Positions 23,622-34,824 of a stretch of 64,000 nucleotides of DNA are shown here, piece after piece (the first letter of the stretch is position 1; each line of letters opens with the position of its first letter). This stretch comes from Garcia nutans (lineage: Eukaryota; Streptophyta; Magnoliopsida; Malpighiales; Euphorbiaceae): assembly GCA_947685225.1 (NCBI GenBank), contig CANTUV010000032.1, forward strand, positions 27,039,501 through 27,103,500, given 5' to 3'. A model generated the notes under the pieces. The model did not search any database and was not told where the DNA came from. It saw nothing but the letters and a program-made list of their open reading frames with translations. The position numbers and the translations under genes are program-made.

Positions 23622-23916
23622 TGAACCTATCTGCCTCCTACGGAACCATGCGGACCCAATGAGTTGGGCAACCGATCTTGGACTACCTACCTGGTTGGGG
23701 AAAGGTTCAGTGCAGTCAGTATTATACGTACCTATCTGCCTCCTGCGGAACCATGCGGACCCTGGGTTTGGGCAACCGAACTTGGACTACCGACCTGGTT
23801 GGGGGAAGGTTCGTTACTGATAGTCTTATACGTGCTTATCTACCTCCTGCGGACCCATGGGATTGGTAGTGGCCTAAGGCCCAGTGGGCAATCGACCTGG
23901 TTTTGGGGAAAGTTCG
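23622..23916 (+). repeat. three tandem modules of about 105 bp in the C LTR
   Basis: CCTATCTGCCTCC starts near 23626 and 23731, with a diverged third copy near 23835. Each unit opens GAACCT or TACCT and closes GGGGAAAGGTTC or a close variant, so unit ends are inverted complements. In the 3' LTR (33444-33725) the first unit is 16 bp shorter. The module occupies the same LTR position as the GTAACAG module of the other subfamilies but does not resemble it. Confidence 0.85.
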
Positions 23917-24071
23917 TATATGAAGCCATAGTTGTTGGCTATATTGATAAACTTTAAATGAGTATAACAGATGATGATATAATTATTATAATAATGAAAT
24001 GTAACATTTATAAGCATAATTTTTATCAGTTGAATGTATGACATGGCATATTATCATTATGGTTTGTATTA

Positions 24072-24109
24072 CTGAGCTGTTGGCTTAGCGCGATTATGGT
24101 TCATCGCGC
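24072..24109 (+). other. double hairpin in the C 5' LTR
   Basis: CTGAGC/GCTTAG (one G-T pair) abuts GCGCGAT/ATCGCGC. The 3' LTR version at 33879-33916 has CTGAGC/GCTCAG, fully paired. Confidence 0.75.
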
Positions 24110-24492
24110 AGGTGATAGAGTTGATAGGGTTGAGGCAGGGGATTCTTCTAGACCTCGTTGAGTTTGTGCTTGAAGAGTTGGATTAAAGCTTAAAGATCAG
24201 AGAGTCAAGCTGCCAATCATGTATATATATATTCTATTTTTTGTATATGTCAAACTTTTATGTATTTGTACTTGGAAGTACTTATTGTAACTTCCGCTGT
24301 GTATTAATAAACGGTTTCATCTATTATATTTATGAATTTCTTTTACAACAATTGATATTTGTTTTATTTCCCTTTGAGATATGACTTGTGTTTTTTTTTA
24401 ACTGTGGCATTTTCTATATTCAGTATACGTATATTACGATCGTATAAGCATGCTGTGTACATATAAGGGATATAGGGGTGTTACAATTATTT

Positions 24493-24504
24493 TGGTATCA
24501 GAGC
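24493..24504 (+). promoter_or_regulatory. C primer-binding site (initiator-Met tRNA)
   Basis: TGGTATCAGAGC seven bases after the LTR end. The leader then carries ATTGGCAGTCTCTGATCTTT at 24597, complementary to the LTR segment 24190-24218. D interrupts the leader at 24646. Confidence 0.95.
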
Positions 24505-24640
24505 CTAGGTTTGAGATCCTCAACCTAGGATAATTGTAAGAAAAAGGAGTCTTTTGATTTTAAAAGGTTGATTTTTGAATAAAATACATGTTTGGTATTG
24601 GCAGTCTCTGATCTTTAATGAGGTGTATTTTGCTTTGTCT

Positions 24641-24645
24641 GCAGA
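24641..24645. repeat. target-site duplication of D, left copy
   Basis: GCAGA before TGTAATATCCC, repeated at 27402-27406. It coincides with the CAG of the candidate 3' splice site in the C leader. Confidence 0.9.
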
Positions 24646-24976
24646 TGTAATATCCCAAAATATACCCTAAAAGTTTTGGCGTTATTGTTGTATTTGGATT
24701 GAATGTATATGTTTAATGGATAGAGAAAAGAAATAAAGAAATATTATAAGAGATAGAGGTATATGAAGGACTATATATATATGTGGTATTTAGAAATATG
24801 AGAAATATAAATGTAATATAAAAGAGATATACATATACCAACATATACATCACATATACATAATGTATAAAGTGGTGTAGGAAAAGTAAGTATAATTAAT
24901 TAATTAATAATAATAATATTTATAAAGGAAAAAGAAGTAAAGAAAAGTCAAAGGATGAAAGTGTGTGGTGGAGATA

Positions 24977-25135
24977 TTTTATTATTATTATTATTATTAT
25001 ATATATATATATGATAAGTATGAGGAAAAAGAAGAAAAGATTGTCTTTTCTTCTTCTTCTTCTTCTTCTTCTTCGTTTTCTTGCACGAAAGAGAGAGATA
25101 GAGAGAGAGAAAGAAAGAGAAAGAGAAAGAGAGAT
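24977..25135. repeat. microsatellite cluster in D (ATT, AT, TTC, GA runs)
   Basis: ATT repeats then AT repeats at 24977-25013, a TTC run at about 25048-25074, and GAGA-rich sequence at 25088-25135. The same order recurs in LTR H (63244-63407) with different lengths, so the runs are part of the LTR subfamily. Confidence 0.9.
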
Positions 25136-25507
25136 GAGATTTTATTTGTTTACACATCAAATTTATAAGGGCTTTGAGAGAATTGAAGATGGAGATTGAA
25201 GATTTGGTAAAATATTCAAGTAAGTATTCATTTCTTTGAGTTGATTTATATTGATTGTGATTTGGGTAGTGTGTGAAGATGATGATAGAGAAAGATTAAA
25301 GTTTATAAATATGTTAGATTGGAATTTTGATGATGATAATATGGTTATTTGTGAGGATAATGATGATTTATTGAAATTGGTTAGTAAGGATTTAATATGT
25401 ATTAGTTGGAGAATTGAATAATTGATGTATGATTGATGTATATTTGTGTTTAATGAAGTTGAAAACATAGAATACATGTGTTTGGTCCGGAAACAGAGGT
25501 ATTTTTG

Positions 25508-25710
25508 ATGCGACGCCCGTGGCCCTTGGCTGCCACGACCGTGGCCATTGGAAGCCATGGCCGTGGAGGTGTAGAACAAAGGAGACAGATTCACTTTCTA
25601 TGCCATGGACATGGGGGTTGGAAGGCCACGACTGTGGGGTTTTAAAGGAAATTGGGCAGTGTCGGTTGCTAACCCACGGCCGTGGGGTTGTGAGGCCACG
25701 ACCGTGGGGA
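25508..25710. repeat. CCACGGCCGTGG-type cluster in D
   Basis: At least seven GC-rich near-palindromes in about 200 bp, e.g. GACGCCCGTGGCC, CCACGACCGTGG, CCATGGCCGTGG and CCCACGGCCGTGGGG. Several differ only by C-to-T or G-to-A changes at CG sites, as expected of methylated DNA. Confidence 0.75.
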
Positions 25711-25819
25711 CTTAGATAAGGGTTTTGGTTTGTAATTTGTGATTTAGAGGTTTAGTATGAGGTTAATAAGTGAATAATTGTATTGGGATTCATGTATTTT
25801 ATCATCTTAATTGGATTAG

Positions 25820-25906
25820 GTTATGAAGAAAGTGGATTGCCCTAATTCAAGAGGTGAAGAGTTCTTGGTAGAAGAAGTGTATAGTTTGGTGTGAGTGGTT
25901 CTTAAC
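25820..25906 (+). other. exon-like block in D
   Basis: 87 nt between TTGGATTAG and GTAAGTAC. Opens GTTATGAAGAAAG, contains TTGCCCTAATTCAAG and ends GTTCTTAAC. See the equivalent blocks in B and C. Confidence 0.45.
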
Positions 25907-27057
25907 GTAAGTACAAACTTACATGGATGTATTCTTTTACATGATTTTTAGACTTAACACACTTAATATAAATGTGTTAAGTAATTTGCTATATTGTTAA
26001 TATAATGTGACTAATGTTATGATTTGTATAGTGTGAAAGCTATGATGATCATCCAAAAAGGTATGTGCAATGCAACTTGTTATGATAAATATTTTAATGA
26101 TGGAATGTGATGTCATTGTGGTTGGTAATAAAGATTGAAATGAAATAAATGGACATGTTGCTTATATGATGATGAATTTAAGATATATGTTCAATGTAAT
26201 TGATTACGATGATTCAAATGAGATGTAAAGCCATTGTGATTGGCTATGATGATACAATTGAAATAAGTGGGCCACGTTTGCCTATTTGATTATGAGAATG
26301 AAATGAGAAATGAATTGAGAAAGAAATGTGCAAAGATATAAATAAATGAAAAGATTGTGTGTCTAATATGTTGGTTCAATCTTTAGAGTACTGGATTTGG
26401 GGCATGCCTATGAAATTTATGAAAAGTAACAGTCTTGCCGGGTTGAGGATCTCTTCAAATTGAGTTGAATTGAGGTCCAAGAGACTGGGTCTGTTACACT
26501 ATGAGAATTGTGAATATGAGAAATATGAATGGTAACAGTCTTGCCGGGTTGAGGATCTCCTCGATTTAGTCGGGTTGATGGTCCAAGAGACTGGGTCTGT
26601 TACAAGTAATAGTCTTGCCGGGTTGAGGATCTCCTCAAGCTTGTTGAGTTGATTGTCCAAGAGACTGGGTCTGTTACACTATCCATGGATAGAGATATAT
26701 ATATATATATGTTGCCTACGGGCTTGATTATTGTGATTATGAACCAAAGCAGTAACTCTGAATTTTGAATAACATATTAGTGTCTTTTGGGCCCGAGTCT
26801 GTCTTTGTTTTAATGTGATTTATGAATGATGAAATAAATGAGTAATGAGATCTATGGTTGCCTTTGTTGGAAATGTGATTCATGACCGGTGAATTGTGAA
26901 TAATGAATTAATTGAATAAAATAAGGATATGAGATGTTATGAAGTATGATATGTGATATGTGTTTTGATATATTCATTGTGAATATTAATGATGGAATTG
27001 ATATATCATTATATGTTGAATTTCTGTAATATATGTTTATATTATTTATCTGTACTA

Positions 27058-27094
27058 CTAAGCTTTCGGGCTTAGCGCGGTTGTGTAATCGCGC
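27058..27094 (+). other. double hairpin in D
   Basis: CTAAGC/GCTTAG with loop TTTCGG, followed by GCGCG/CGCGC. The second stem is shorter than in E1. Confidence 0.7.
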
Positions 27095-27401
27095 AGGTGA
27101 GTTGGTGGTGGATCTGAAGCCTATCGTTGTGCCACGAGAAGAATTAGAGCATGTCGAGACCAACTAGAAGGTGATGCATACATGTATAATTTAATTTTGA
27201 CAAGATCATTATATAATTGTAATATCATTGGAAAATTATAAATGGGTTTCTAAGTTTTCTTTAAATAAAATGTATTATTGTTTGGAACCAAAGGAAAGGC
27301 TTTTAATCTAAAATGTAAAGTGACATTCTTATACTGTATATACGTATTGTATGTATACCCGGTATATGTATGGTATTTATATAGGGTATGAGGGTGTTAT
27401 A

Positions 27402-27406
27402 GCAGA
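27402..27406. repeat. target-site duplication of D, right copy
   Basis: GCAGA, matching 24641-24645. The C leader resumes with TATAGGTTGTA before the gag ATG. Confidence 0.9.
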
Positions 27407-27417
27407 TATAGGTTGTA

Positions 27418-28641
27418 ATGGATCCTCATTCACGTCATTCTGTTGAGGGTAGTGTGGACAGTGTAGCTCCTGATGATGGAGCTAGAGTGGATAGAACTGG
27501 AGAGGCCCCTGTTTCTGTGTCAGGGAGACCTGCTGGTGAAGAGGTTCCGCCAGTTTGGCTCAGGCATATGGTGGAAGTATTGAGGCAGGCACCGGTGCAA
27601 CCACCGCCACCACCACCGCAACCTACGGTACCAGTGAGATATTACGATAAATTAAGAAAGTGTGGAGCAGAAGATTTTATGGGTACCATTGATCCAGCGG
27701 TAGCTGAGCAGTGGCTAGATAAGGTACAAAGAATCTTTATTCAGTTGCAAGCCACTCTAGAAGAAAGATTTGATTATGTTAGATCATTGCTATAGAAGGA
27801 TGCATATGATTGGTGGAAGACAGTGCCCCATGCTATGGATGATCCACCAACATTATCTTATGGTGATTTCCTACGGGAATTTGAGTTAAAATATACACCG
27901 AGGGAGTATAAAGATGTGAAAAAGATGGAGTTTCTGACCTTGAGGCAAGATCACCGGACTGTGACTGAGTATGAGCTAGAGTTCATCCGGTTGAGCCACT
28001 ACGCCGGGGGAATTATCTCGGATGAGATTGATAGGTGTAGAAGGTTTGAGGAGGGATTGAGACCCTCAATTATGTGTATCGTGGCTGGCTCTAGATATCA
28101 GAATTTCTCTCAGCTGGTTGCAGCGGCTAGAGGTGTGGAGAGAGCCCAAGGTATAGCAGCAGCTGCTTCTGAAGAAGAGATCAGGGTTAGAAGACCCCAG
28201 TTTGAGGCAGGGTCTTCATCTGTGAAAAGAGGTAGAGGCAATTTTGCTCCTGGGATCAGTAGGAGTCAGAGGCAGGTTAGTGGGTCAGTTCAGTTGTAGA
28301 GACCGAGATTGAGACCTGCAGTTTCAGTAACGAGTGCTCCTACCCTAGTAGTTCAGAGATCTGCTCCACCTAGATGTGTTCAATGTGGGGGTTTTCATAG
28401 AGGTGTTTGCTGGAAGAATAGTGGACCAGGTGTATGCTTTAGATGTGGATCTCCTGATCATTTTATTAGAGAGTGTCCAGAGATGCAGGAGCAGAGGCCA
28501 GCAGATTCTGCAGTTTCTCGACCTAGTGTTAGAGGTGGTCGAGGGGGCAGAGATGTCAGCAGAGGGGGTAGACCTAGATACAGTCTGAGAGGATCTTCAT
28601 CCAGGGATACTAGGCCAGATGAGGCTGGGCCTTCTCAATGA
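27418..28641 (+). pseudogene. gag: C gag with zinc knuckles, three stop codons
   Basis: ATG at 27418 (MDPHSRHSVEGS). Gag core KLRKCGAEDF, VAEQWLDKVQRIF, DFLREFELKYTPREYK, GLRPSIMC, then a basic Gly/Arg-rich tail. Two knuckles follow: a short CVQCGGFHRGVC and the canonical CX2CX4HX4C CFRCGSPDHFIREC (about 28435-28480). The frame runs straight into pol without a native stop. TAG at 27793 and 28297 and TGA at 28639 are C-to-T changes of CAG, CAG and CGA codons, the last confirmed by B. Gag and Pol were therefore one polyprotein. Confidence 0.92.
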
Positions 28642-31600
28642 ATATATATGATGCAAAGACAACCCGATGCTTCTGCAGCTATTGCGGGTACTTTTTCTTT
28701 ATTTGGTATTTCAGTACTTGCTTTGATTGATCCCGGATCCACACATTCATATATTAGTGCATCTGTTTTGCCTGTGTCTGATTTTCATGCTGAATCCCTA
28801 GGATTTGATGTATTGGTGACAAATCCTTTAGGGCATAGTGTGATTGTTAGTAAAGTGCACCGAGATAGTGCAGTAGTGGTGCAAGGTGAGGAGTTCCTTG
28901 GAGATTTAATTGAAATGCCTTTTAAGGAATATGATGTGATCCTAGTCATGGACTGGTTATCTAGACATGGAGCTGTGGTAGATTGTAAAAAGAAAATTGT
29001 TACTTTGAGAACTGGTGATGGAAAAGAGGTGATAGTATCTAATGAGCAGGGACAGCTAGCATCCTTGTTTGTTTCAGCTGTTGCAGCTAGGAGATTGATT
29101 AGAAAAGGATGTGATGCTTATCTTGCTTATGTGGTGGATACTAGAGTTAAGGGTTCTCAAATTGATAATATACCAACAGTTGCAGAGTTTCTAGATGTGT
29201 TTCCAGAGGAGTTGCCAGGGTTGCCTCCTGAGAGAGAGGTGGAGTTTGGTATTGAATTATTGCCTAGTATCACTCCTATCTCTATTACTCCTTATAGAAT
29301 GGCACTGGCTGAATTGAGAGAATTGAAGGTGCAATTGCAGGAGTTGTTGGATAAAGGGTTTGTTCGCCATAGTGTTTCACCATGAGGAGCTCCTGTTTTG
29401 TTTGTGAAGAAGAAGGATGGTACTATGAGATTGTGTATTGATTATAGGCAATTGAACAAGGTAGCTATTAAAAATAAATATCCTTTGCCTAGAATTGATG
29501 ATCTCTTTGATCAATTGAAGGGTGCAGCAGTGTTTTCCAAAATTGATTTGAGATCAGGGTACCATCAGTTGAGGGTCAGACCTTTTGGTTTGACAAATGC
29601 ACCTAAAACAGGGTGTTGATGAACAGCCTTTCATACAAGGTATGGGCATTATGAGTTTCTAGTAATGCCTTTTGGTTTGACAAATGCACCTGCAGCTTTT
29701 ATGGATTTGATGAATAGGGTGTTTAGGCCCTATTTGGATTAGTTTGTAGTGGTTTTCATTAATGATATTTGGTGCATCCGCGTAATAAAAAGGAGCATGA
29801 CAAGCATTTGCGGATTGTGTTGCAAATTTTGAGAGAGAAGCATTTGTTTGCTAAATTGTCGAAGTGTGAATTTTGGCTGAACCAAGTAACTTTTCTCAGT
29901 CACATAGTTTCAGCAGAGGGTATTAGAGTTAGATTTGTGTGTGGACAGATCAGTGTCAGGCTAGCTTCGAGCAGTTGAGGGAAATGTTGACTCAAGTGCC
30001 TGTTCTTACTTTACCTGTGGAAGATAAACCATATGTGATTTGCAGTGATGCTTGACATAGTGGTTTGGGTTGTGTTCTGATGCAAGAAGGTAAAGTTGTA
30101 GCTTATGCTTCTTGACAGTTGAAACCGCATGAGCTCAATTATCCGACCCATGATTTAGAGTTTGCAGCCATTGTGTTTGCATTGAAGATTTGGCGACACT
30201 ATTTGTTTGGAGAGAAATGTTTTATATACACTGATCATAAAAGTTTGAAATATTTGGGTGTCCAAAAAGAGCTTAATCTTCGACAAAGGAGATGGTTGGA
30301 GTTGATTAAAGACTACGACTGTTTGATTTATTATCATCCTGGCAAAGCAAATGTTGTTGCTGATGCCTTGAGTCAGAAGTCTTTAGCAGGTTTGACTGTT
30401 TACTCGCTCTCATTGCTTGTTGAGTTGAGAGCTTTGCATGCCAGTTTTGTATCTTGTGATGATGGTGCATTGTTGGCATAGTTGCAATTGAAACCAGTAT
30501 TGTTGGATCAGATTAAAGAGGCTCAATTGACTGATGGGAAGATTCAAAAGATTATTTCAGATTGTTAGAATGGAAAGAGTCGAGATTTTATTGTGAGAGG
30601 TGATGGGAGTCTTTGGTTTAAGAACAGATTGTGTGTACCTAATGATGCTAATTTGAGAAGAATTATTTTAGAATAAGCACATCAGTCAGTATTTGCTATG
30701 CATCCGGGCAATACAAAGATATATCATGATTTGAAGCAGTATTACTAGTGGTCCGGTATGAAGAGAGACATAGCGGAGTTTGTATCCAAATGTCTCACCT
30801 GTCAGAGGTTAGCTGAGCTATATATCCATGAGATTGTGAAGTTGCATGGTGTCCCAACTTCTATAGTGTCTGATCGAGATCCCTGATTTACTTCAAGGTT
30901 TTGGAAGAGTTTACATGGTGCTTTGGGTTCTCGATTACACCCTAGTACTGCTTTTCATCCGCAGACAGATGGGCAGTCAGAAAGAGTGTTTCAGATTATT
31001 GAGGACATGTTGAGAAGCTGTGTCATTGATTTCTCTGGAGGTTGGGATAGATTCTTACCACTGGTGGAATTTGCTTACAATAACAGTCATCAATCCAGTA
31101 TTGGTATGGCACCATTCGAAACACTGTATGGTAGACGGTGTAGGACACCTCTATGTTGGAATGAACTTGGTGAAGGTAAGTTAATTGATCTTGATTTGGT
31201 TAAAGTAACTGAAGAGAAAGTGAAAGTGATTTGAGATAGGTTGAAAATAGCTTCAGACCGATAGAAATCTTATTCAGACTTGTAAAGGAGAGACATAGAA
31301 TTTGATGTGGGAGATAAGGTATTTTTGAAAGTGTCTCATTGGAAAAAGACTTTGAGGTTTGGTCGGAAAGGGAAATTGTGTCCTCGTTTCATTGGACCAT
31401 ATGAAGATTTGGAAAGAGTTGGGCCAGTTGCTTATCGGCTTGCTTTACCACCTGAGTTGAATAGGATCCATAACGTATTCCATGTTTCTATGTTGAGGAG
31501 GTACAGGTCGGATCCATCTCATGTTTTGCCAATTGAATCAATCGAAATGAGTTTAGATCTGACATTTGAAGAAGAACCAATTGCTATCTTGGCAAGTGAA

Positions 31601-31729
31601 GTGAAAGAATTGAGAAATAAGAAAGTGCCTTTGGTGAAGGTTCTATGGAAGAATCATGCAAAGGAAGAAGCAACTTGGGAAAGTAAGCAAGCCATGCGAG
31701 ATCAGTATCCTCAGTTGTTTCAGACTTGA
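28642..31729 (+). pseudogene. pol: C pol, heavily degraded with deletions
   Basis: Protease (DPGSTHSYIS near 28730) and the start of RT are in the gag frame until TGA at 29383-29385 (Trp in B). RT is scrambled: CCTTTTGGTTTGACAAATGC occurs at 29581 and again at 29668 with foreign sequence between. A deletion of about 0.17 kb near 29932 removes the RT end. RNase H survives in part (30119-30481). A deletion of about 0.2 kb at 30808 removes the integrase stretch with the first catalytic Asp. The other catalytic Asp (SDRDP) and Glu remain. The chromodomain is intact in frame (31307-31729). Many stops arise from CAG, CGA or TGG codons. Confidence 0.93.
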
Positions 31730-31762
31730 TATTAGGTAATTTTGAGGACGAAATTTCTTTTT

Positions 31763-31775
31763 AGAGGGGGAGAAT
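31763..31775 (+). promoter_or_regulatory. C polypurine tract
   Basis: AGAGGGGGAGAAT directly before TGTAATATCCC of the 3' LTR, identical to E1. Confidence 0.9.
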
Positions 31776-34292
31776 TGTAATATCCCAATGTGTGCCTTAG
31801 AAGTTTGGATATAATTGTTGTTTGTTTGAATTATGTGTATATGTTATGTTGATAAGAAAAGAAATTGAAAAGAGAATGTTTAGGTATTGTTTTAAAAGGA
31901 AAGTAATGTGTATAGAGAAAGTGTATATGTTGGGTATATGGTAGTACAAATAACATATATATAAGTCAAAAGGGATGGTCAATGGAAGAGGATATTTATT
32001 TGTTGTGTGTGAAATTACCCAAATGGGCAAGTAAGTGAAAAGAGAGTTAAAACAAATGGAAAGGGGTATTTAAGTAATTTCTTATTTTGGAATACTTGGC
32101 GGAGATTTAAAGAGAAGTTGACTTTGTTTTCTTCATTTCCTCTTCTTCTCTTTTCCATATGTTGGCCGGCCATTCCAAAGCAAGAGAGCAAAGTGATTTT
32201 TGTTTGTTTCAAATTCAAAATTGAAGGAAGAATCAAAGGATTAATTTGGAGATTTGTGAAATTCTTCAACTTTGGTAAGTTATTTTCCTTGATTTTCCTT
32301 TGTTCTTTTGAATTTGTGTTTGGGGTTGATGAATTGATATGGATGGTTGATTTGGTTTGTGTGTGATGTGTTTTTAAGTGTTGAAAGTGATTGTAAGTTA
32401 AGAAGTTAATGGTTGTTGATTTTGGAAGTGTTGAAGTTGAAGTTTGTTTTAGGGTTTTGAGTTAGTATGTGTTGTTAATGTTAAGTTTTGTTGATTATTT
32501 TCATAGATCTTCATGTTGGGTGTGTTTGTTGGAGTTGTAACCATTAAACATGTGATTTTGGTTGAAGGCAGTAGCATTCTGGATGCCACGCCCGTGGCCC
32601 TTTGGTGCTATGGGCGTGGAGGTGTTGGATATTTTGGACAGATTTGGTTTCTATCCCACGCCCGTGGGGGGGGGGGGGTTGGGGTGGCCATGGCCGTGGG
32701 CTATAATGTGTGTTGCTGGATTGTTAATTATGATCTAAAGGTCTAAAAGGAGGTTAACAAGTGCTAAATTGTATTGGAATTGATGTGGTTCATCATTATT
32801 TTGGTTTAGGTTGTGAAGAAGAAGATTTGCCCTAATTTGGGAAGTGAAGAATCTTGGATAAAGGAAAGTGTTTAGAGATGTGTGAATTGTTGTTGAGGTA
32901 AGTACAAATCTTGCATTATTGCATTGTTAATGCATATGAATAATGTTATGTTGTGTACAATGTGGAATATACATTCATATGGTGTTGAGATTGAATATAC
33001 ATTTGATGATATTGATGATGCTTATGAACAATGTACTTTGTTATATGTATGTCAATGATGCCATAAGTATAATGAAGTATGATAATGTAAATTGAGACAT
33101 AAATAGATGTGAAATTAATGTTATGAAATATGACATGTAATATGTGATATGTATAATGAGGAATGGTTTTGATGTTAACGAATATTATAATGATGTGAAT
33201 GATATGATTGAAACATTTCTAGATGGTATGAGTAAATAATGATATGTCTGTTTAGTCAATGTAATTGATTATGGATATGTGAAAGATGAAGTAGTATAAT
33301 GTGAATTGAGAAATGATGATTTAAATGTGATGATGAAGCCATTGTGAATGGCTATGATTATACAAATGAGATTGTTGAGGCATGCTTGCCTATTTGATAA
33401 TGATGGAAATGAATTGAGAAAATAATGTTAAAAGATATAAATGAGCGAACCTATCTGCCTCCTTCGGAACTATGCGGACCCAATCTTGGACTACCGACCT
33501 GGTTGGGGAAAGGTTCAGTACAGTCAGTATTATACGTACCTATCTGCCTCCTGCAGAACCATGCGGACCCTGGGTTTGGGCAACCGAACTTGGACTACCG
33601 ACCTGGTTGGGGGAAGGTTCGTTACTAATAGTCTTATACGTGCTTATCTACCTCCTGCGGACCCCTGGGATTGGTAGTGGCCTAAGGCCCAGTGGGCAAC
33701 CGACCTGGTTGGGGGAAAGTTCGTATATGAAGCCATAGTTGATGGCTATATTGATAAACTTTAAATGAGTATAACAGATGATGATATAATTATTGTAATA
33801 ATGAAATGTAACATTTATAAGCATAATTTTTATTAGTTGAATGTATGACATGGCATATTATCATTATGGTTTGTATTACTGAGCTGTTGGCTCAGCGCGA
33901 TTGTGGTTCATCGCGCAGGTGATAGAGTTGATAGGGTTGAGGCAGGGGATTCTTCTAGACCTCGTTGAGTTTGTGCTTGAAGAGTTGGATTAAAGCTTAA
34001 AGATTAGAGAGTCAAGCTGCCAATCATGTATATATATATTCTATGTTTTGTATATGTCAAACTTTTGTGTATTTGTACTTGGAAGTACTTATTGTAACTT
34101 CCGCTGTGTATTAATAAACGGTTTCATCTATTATATTTATGAATTTCTTTTACATTAATTGATATTTGTTTTATTTCCCTTTGAGATATGACTTGTGTTT
34201 TTTTTTAACTGTGGCATTTTCTATATTCAGTATACGTATATTACAATCATATAAGCATGCTGTGTACGTATACGAGATATAGGGGTGTTACA
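31776..34292 (+). repeat. C 3' LTR, 2,517 bp
   Basis: Colinear with 21958-24485. Differences include a 16-bp shorter first tandem module, a lengthened run of G near 32668-32678, and loss of a CG in the terminal region. Exon-like block at 32810-32897, modules at 33444-33725, double hairpin at 33879-33916. Ends AGGGGTGTTACA. Confidence 0.95.
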
Positions 34293-34297
34293 AAGCT
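34293..34297. repeat. target-site duplication of C, right copy
   Basis: AAGCT, matching 21953-21957. Confidence 0.92.
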
Positions 34298-34778
34298 CTT
34301 AAATCTCCACTTGATTTCTTGAAAACTTCCTTCAATCCTGAACTTGGAAGATCAAATCTCTATCTTGCTCTGTTGTCTCTTTGTTAGCCGGCCAAAGGAA
34401 AACAAAGGAAGGAAAAGAATGAGAGCCACGGCAAGGAAGAAAGAAAGAAGAAAAGAGAGAAAGCAAAAGTCAAATCTCAACCACTCTCCTCAAAATCCTC
34501 TCCTCCAAGCAATTTTAATCTTAAAATAATCCAAATTAATCTCTTCCATTCATTTAATTTCCCATTTCCACTAATTAACTTAATTAAGTAAAAAACACAT
34601 AAATATCTTCTTCCACTAACTTCCTTTGACTTTGACTTGGGATATGTTATATATATTCTAATATACACAACATATACACTCTCCTTAAAAACCTTTTCTC
34701 TTTCCAAAGAAAACATATACATAAAATCCAATTATATCAATAATACCAAAACTTCTAGGGTACATTTTGGGATATTAC
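34298..34778 (-). repeat. B 3' LTR, proximal segment (481 bp)
   Basis: Continues the B LTR after C and matches 45210-45693. On the minus strand it begins TGTAATATCCC. The minus-strand donor GGTAAGTTC lies in the distal segment (about 21940), close to the C insertion. Confidence 0.92.
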
Positions 34779-34791
34779 AATTCTCCCCCTC
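34779..34791 (-). promoter_or_regulatory. B polypurine tract
   Basis: ATTCTCCCCCTCT on the + strand, i.e. AGAGGGGGAGAAT on the coding strand, directly before the 3' LTR. Confidence 0.9.
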
Positions 34792-34824
34792 TAAAAGAAA
34801 TTTCGTCCTCGAAATTACCTGATA

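Larger units (their letters stand above)
21958..24485 (+). repeat. C 5' LTR, 2,528 bp
   Basis: Starts TGTAATATCCC and ends GGGGTGTTACA. It holds a TATA-like AGATTTAAAG (22285), a 5' splice site GGTAAGTTC (GT at 22457), the CACG/CGTG cluster (22765-22880) and the exon-like block 22986-23073. It also holds three tandem modules of about 105 bp (23622-23916), the double hairpin 24072-24109, the leader-complementary segment 24190-24218 and an AATAAA at 24306. Confidence 0.95.
24646..27401 (+). mobile_element. D: solo LTR, 2,756 bp
   Basis: One LTR with no internal region, flanked by GCAGA on both sides. This is the expected product of recombination between the two LTRs of an inserted element. It starts TGTAATATCCC and ends TGTTATA, a change from the usual TGTTACA. 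Contents: microsatellites (24977-25135), donor AAGTAAGT (25220), CCACGGCCGTGG-type cluster (25508-25710), exon-like block 25820-25906, three GTAACAG modules (26427-26674) and the double hairpin 27058-27094. It lacks the leader-complementary segment of E1, A, B and C, so its parent family probably has a different leader. Confidence 0.93.
21958..34292 (+). mobile_element. C: plus-strand chromovirus inside the B 3' LTR
   Basis: Complete structure: LTRs 21958-24485 and 31776-34292, PBS 24493-24504, leader interrupted by solo LTR D, gag from 27418, pol to 31729, polypurine tract 31763-31775, and an AAGCT duplication on both sides. By eye the two LTRs differ at roughly 55-60 positions in 2.5 kb, so C is clearly older than E1. 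The coding region is a pseudogene with about fifteen stop codons. Confidence 0.95.

Noticed and set aside
23617..23957. Cys/Pro/Trp-rich small ORFs across 23617-23957 and 33425-33738
   Set aside because: They translate the three tandem 105-bp LTR modules in several frames; repetition of the peptide simply reflects the DNA repeat.
24948..25199. Ser- or Arg/Glu-rich ORFs on both strands
   Set aside because: Translations of the TTC and GA microsatellite runs in the D LTR.
34344..34529. Small basic ORF repeated at 45257-45442
   Set aside because: Both are the same segment of the two B LTRs; duplication comes from the LTRs, and no domain is visible.
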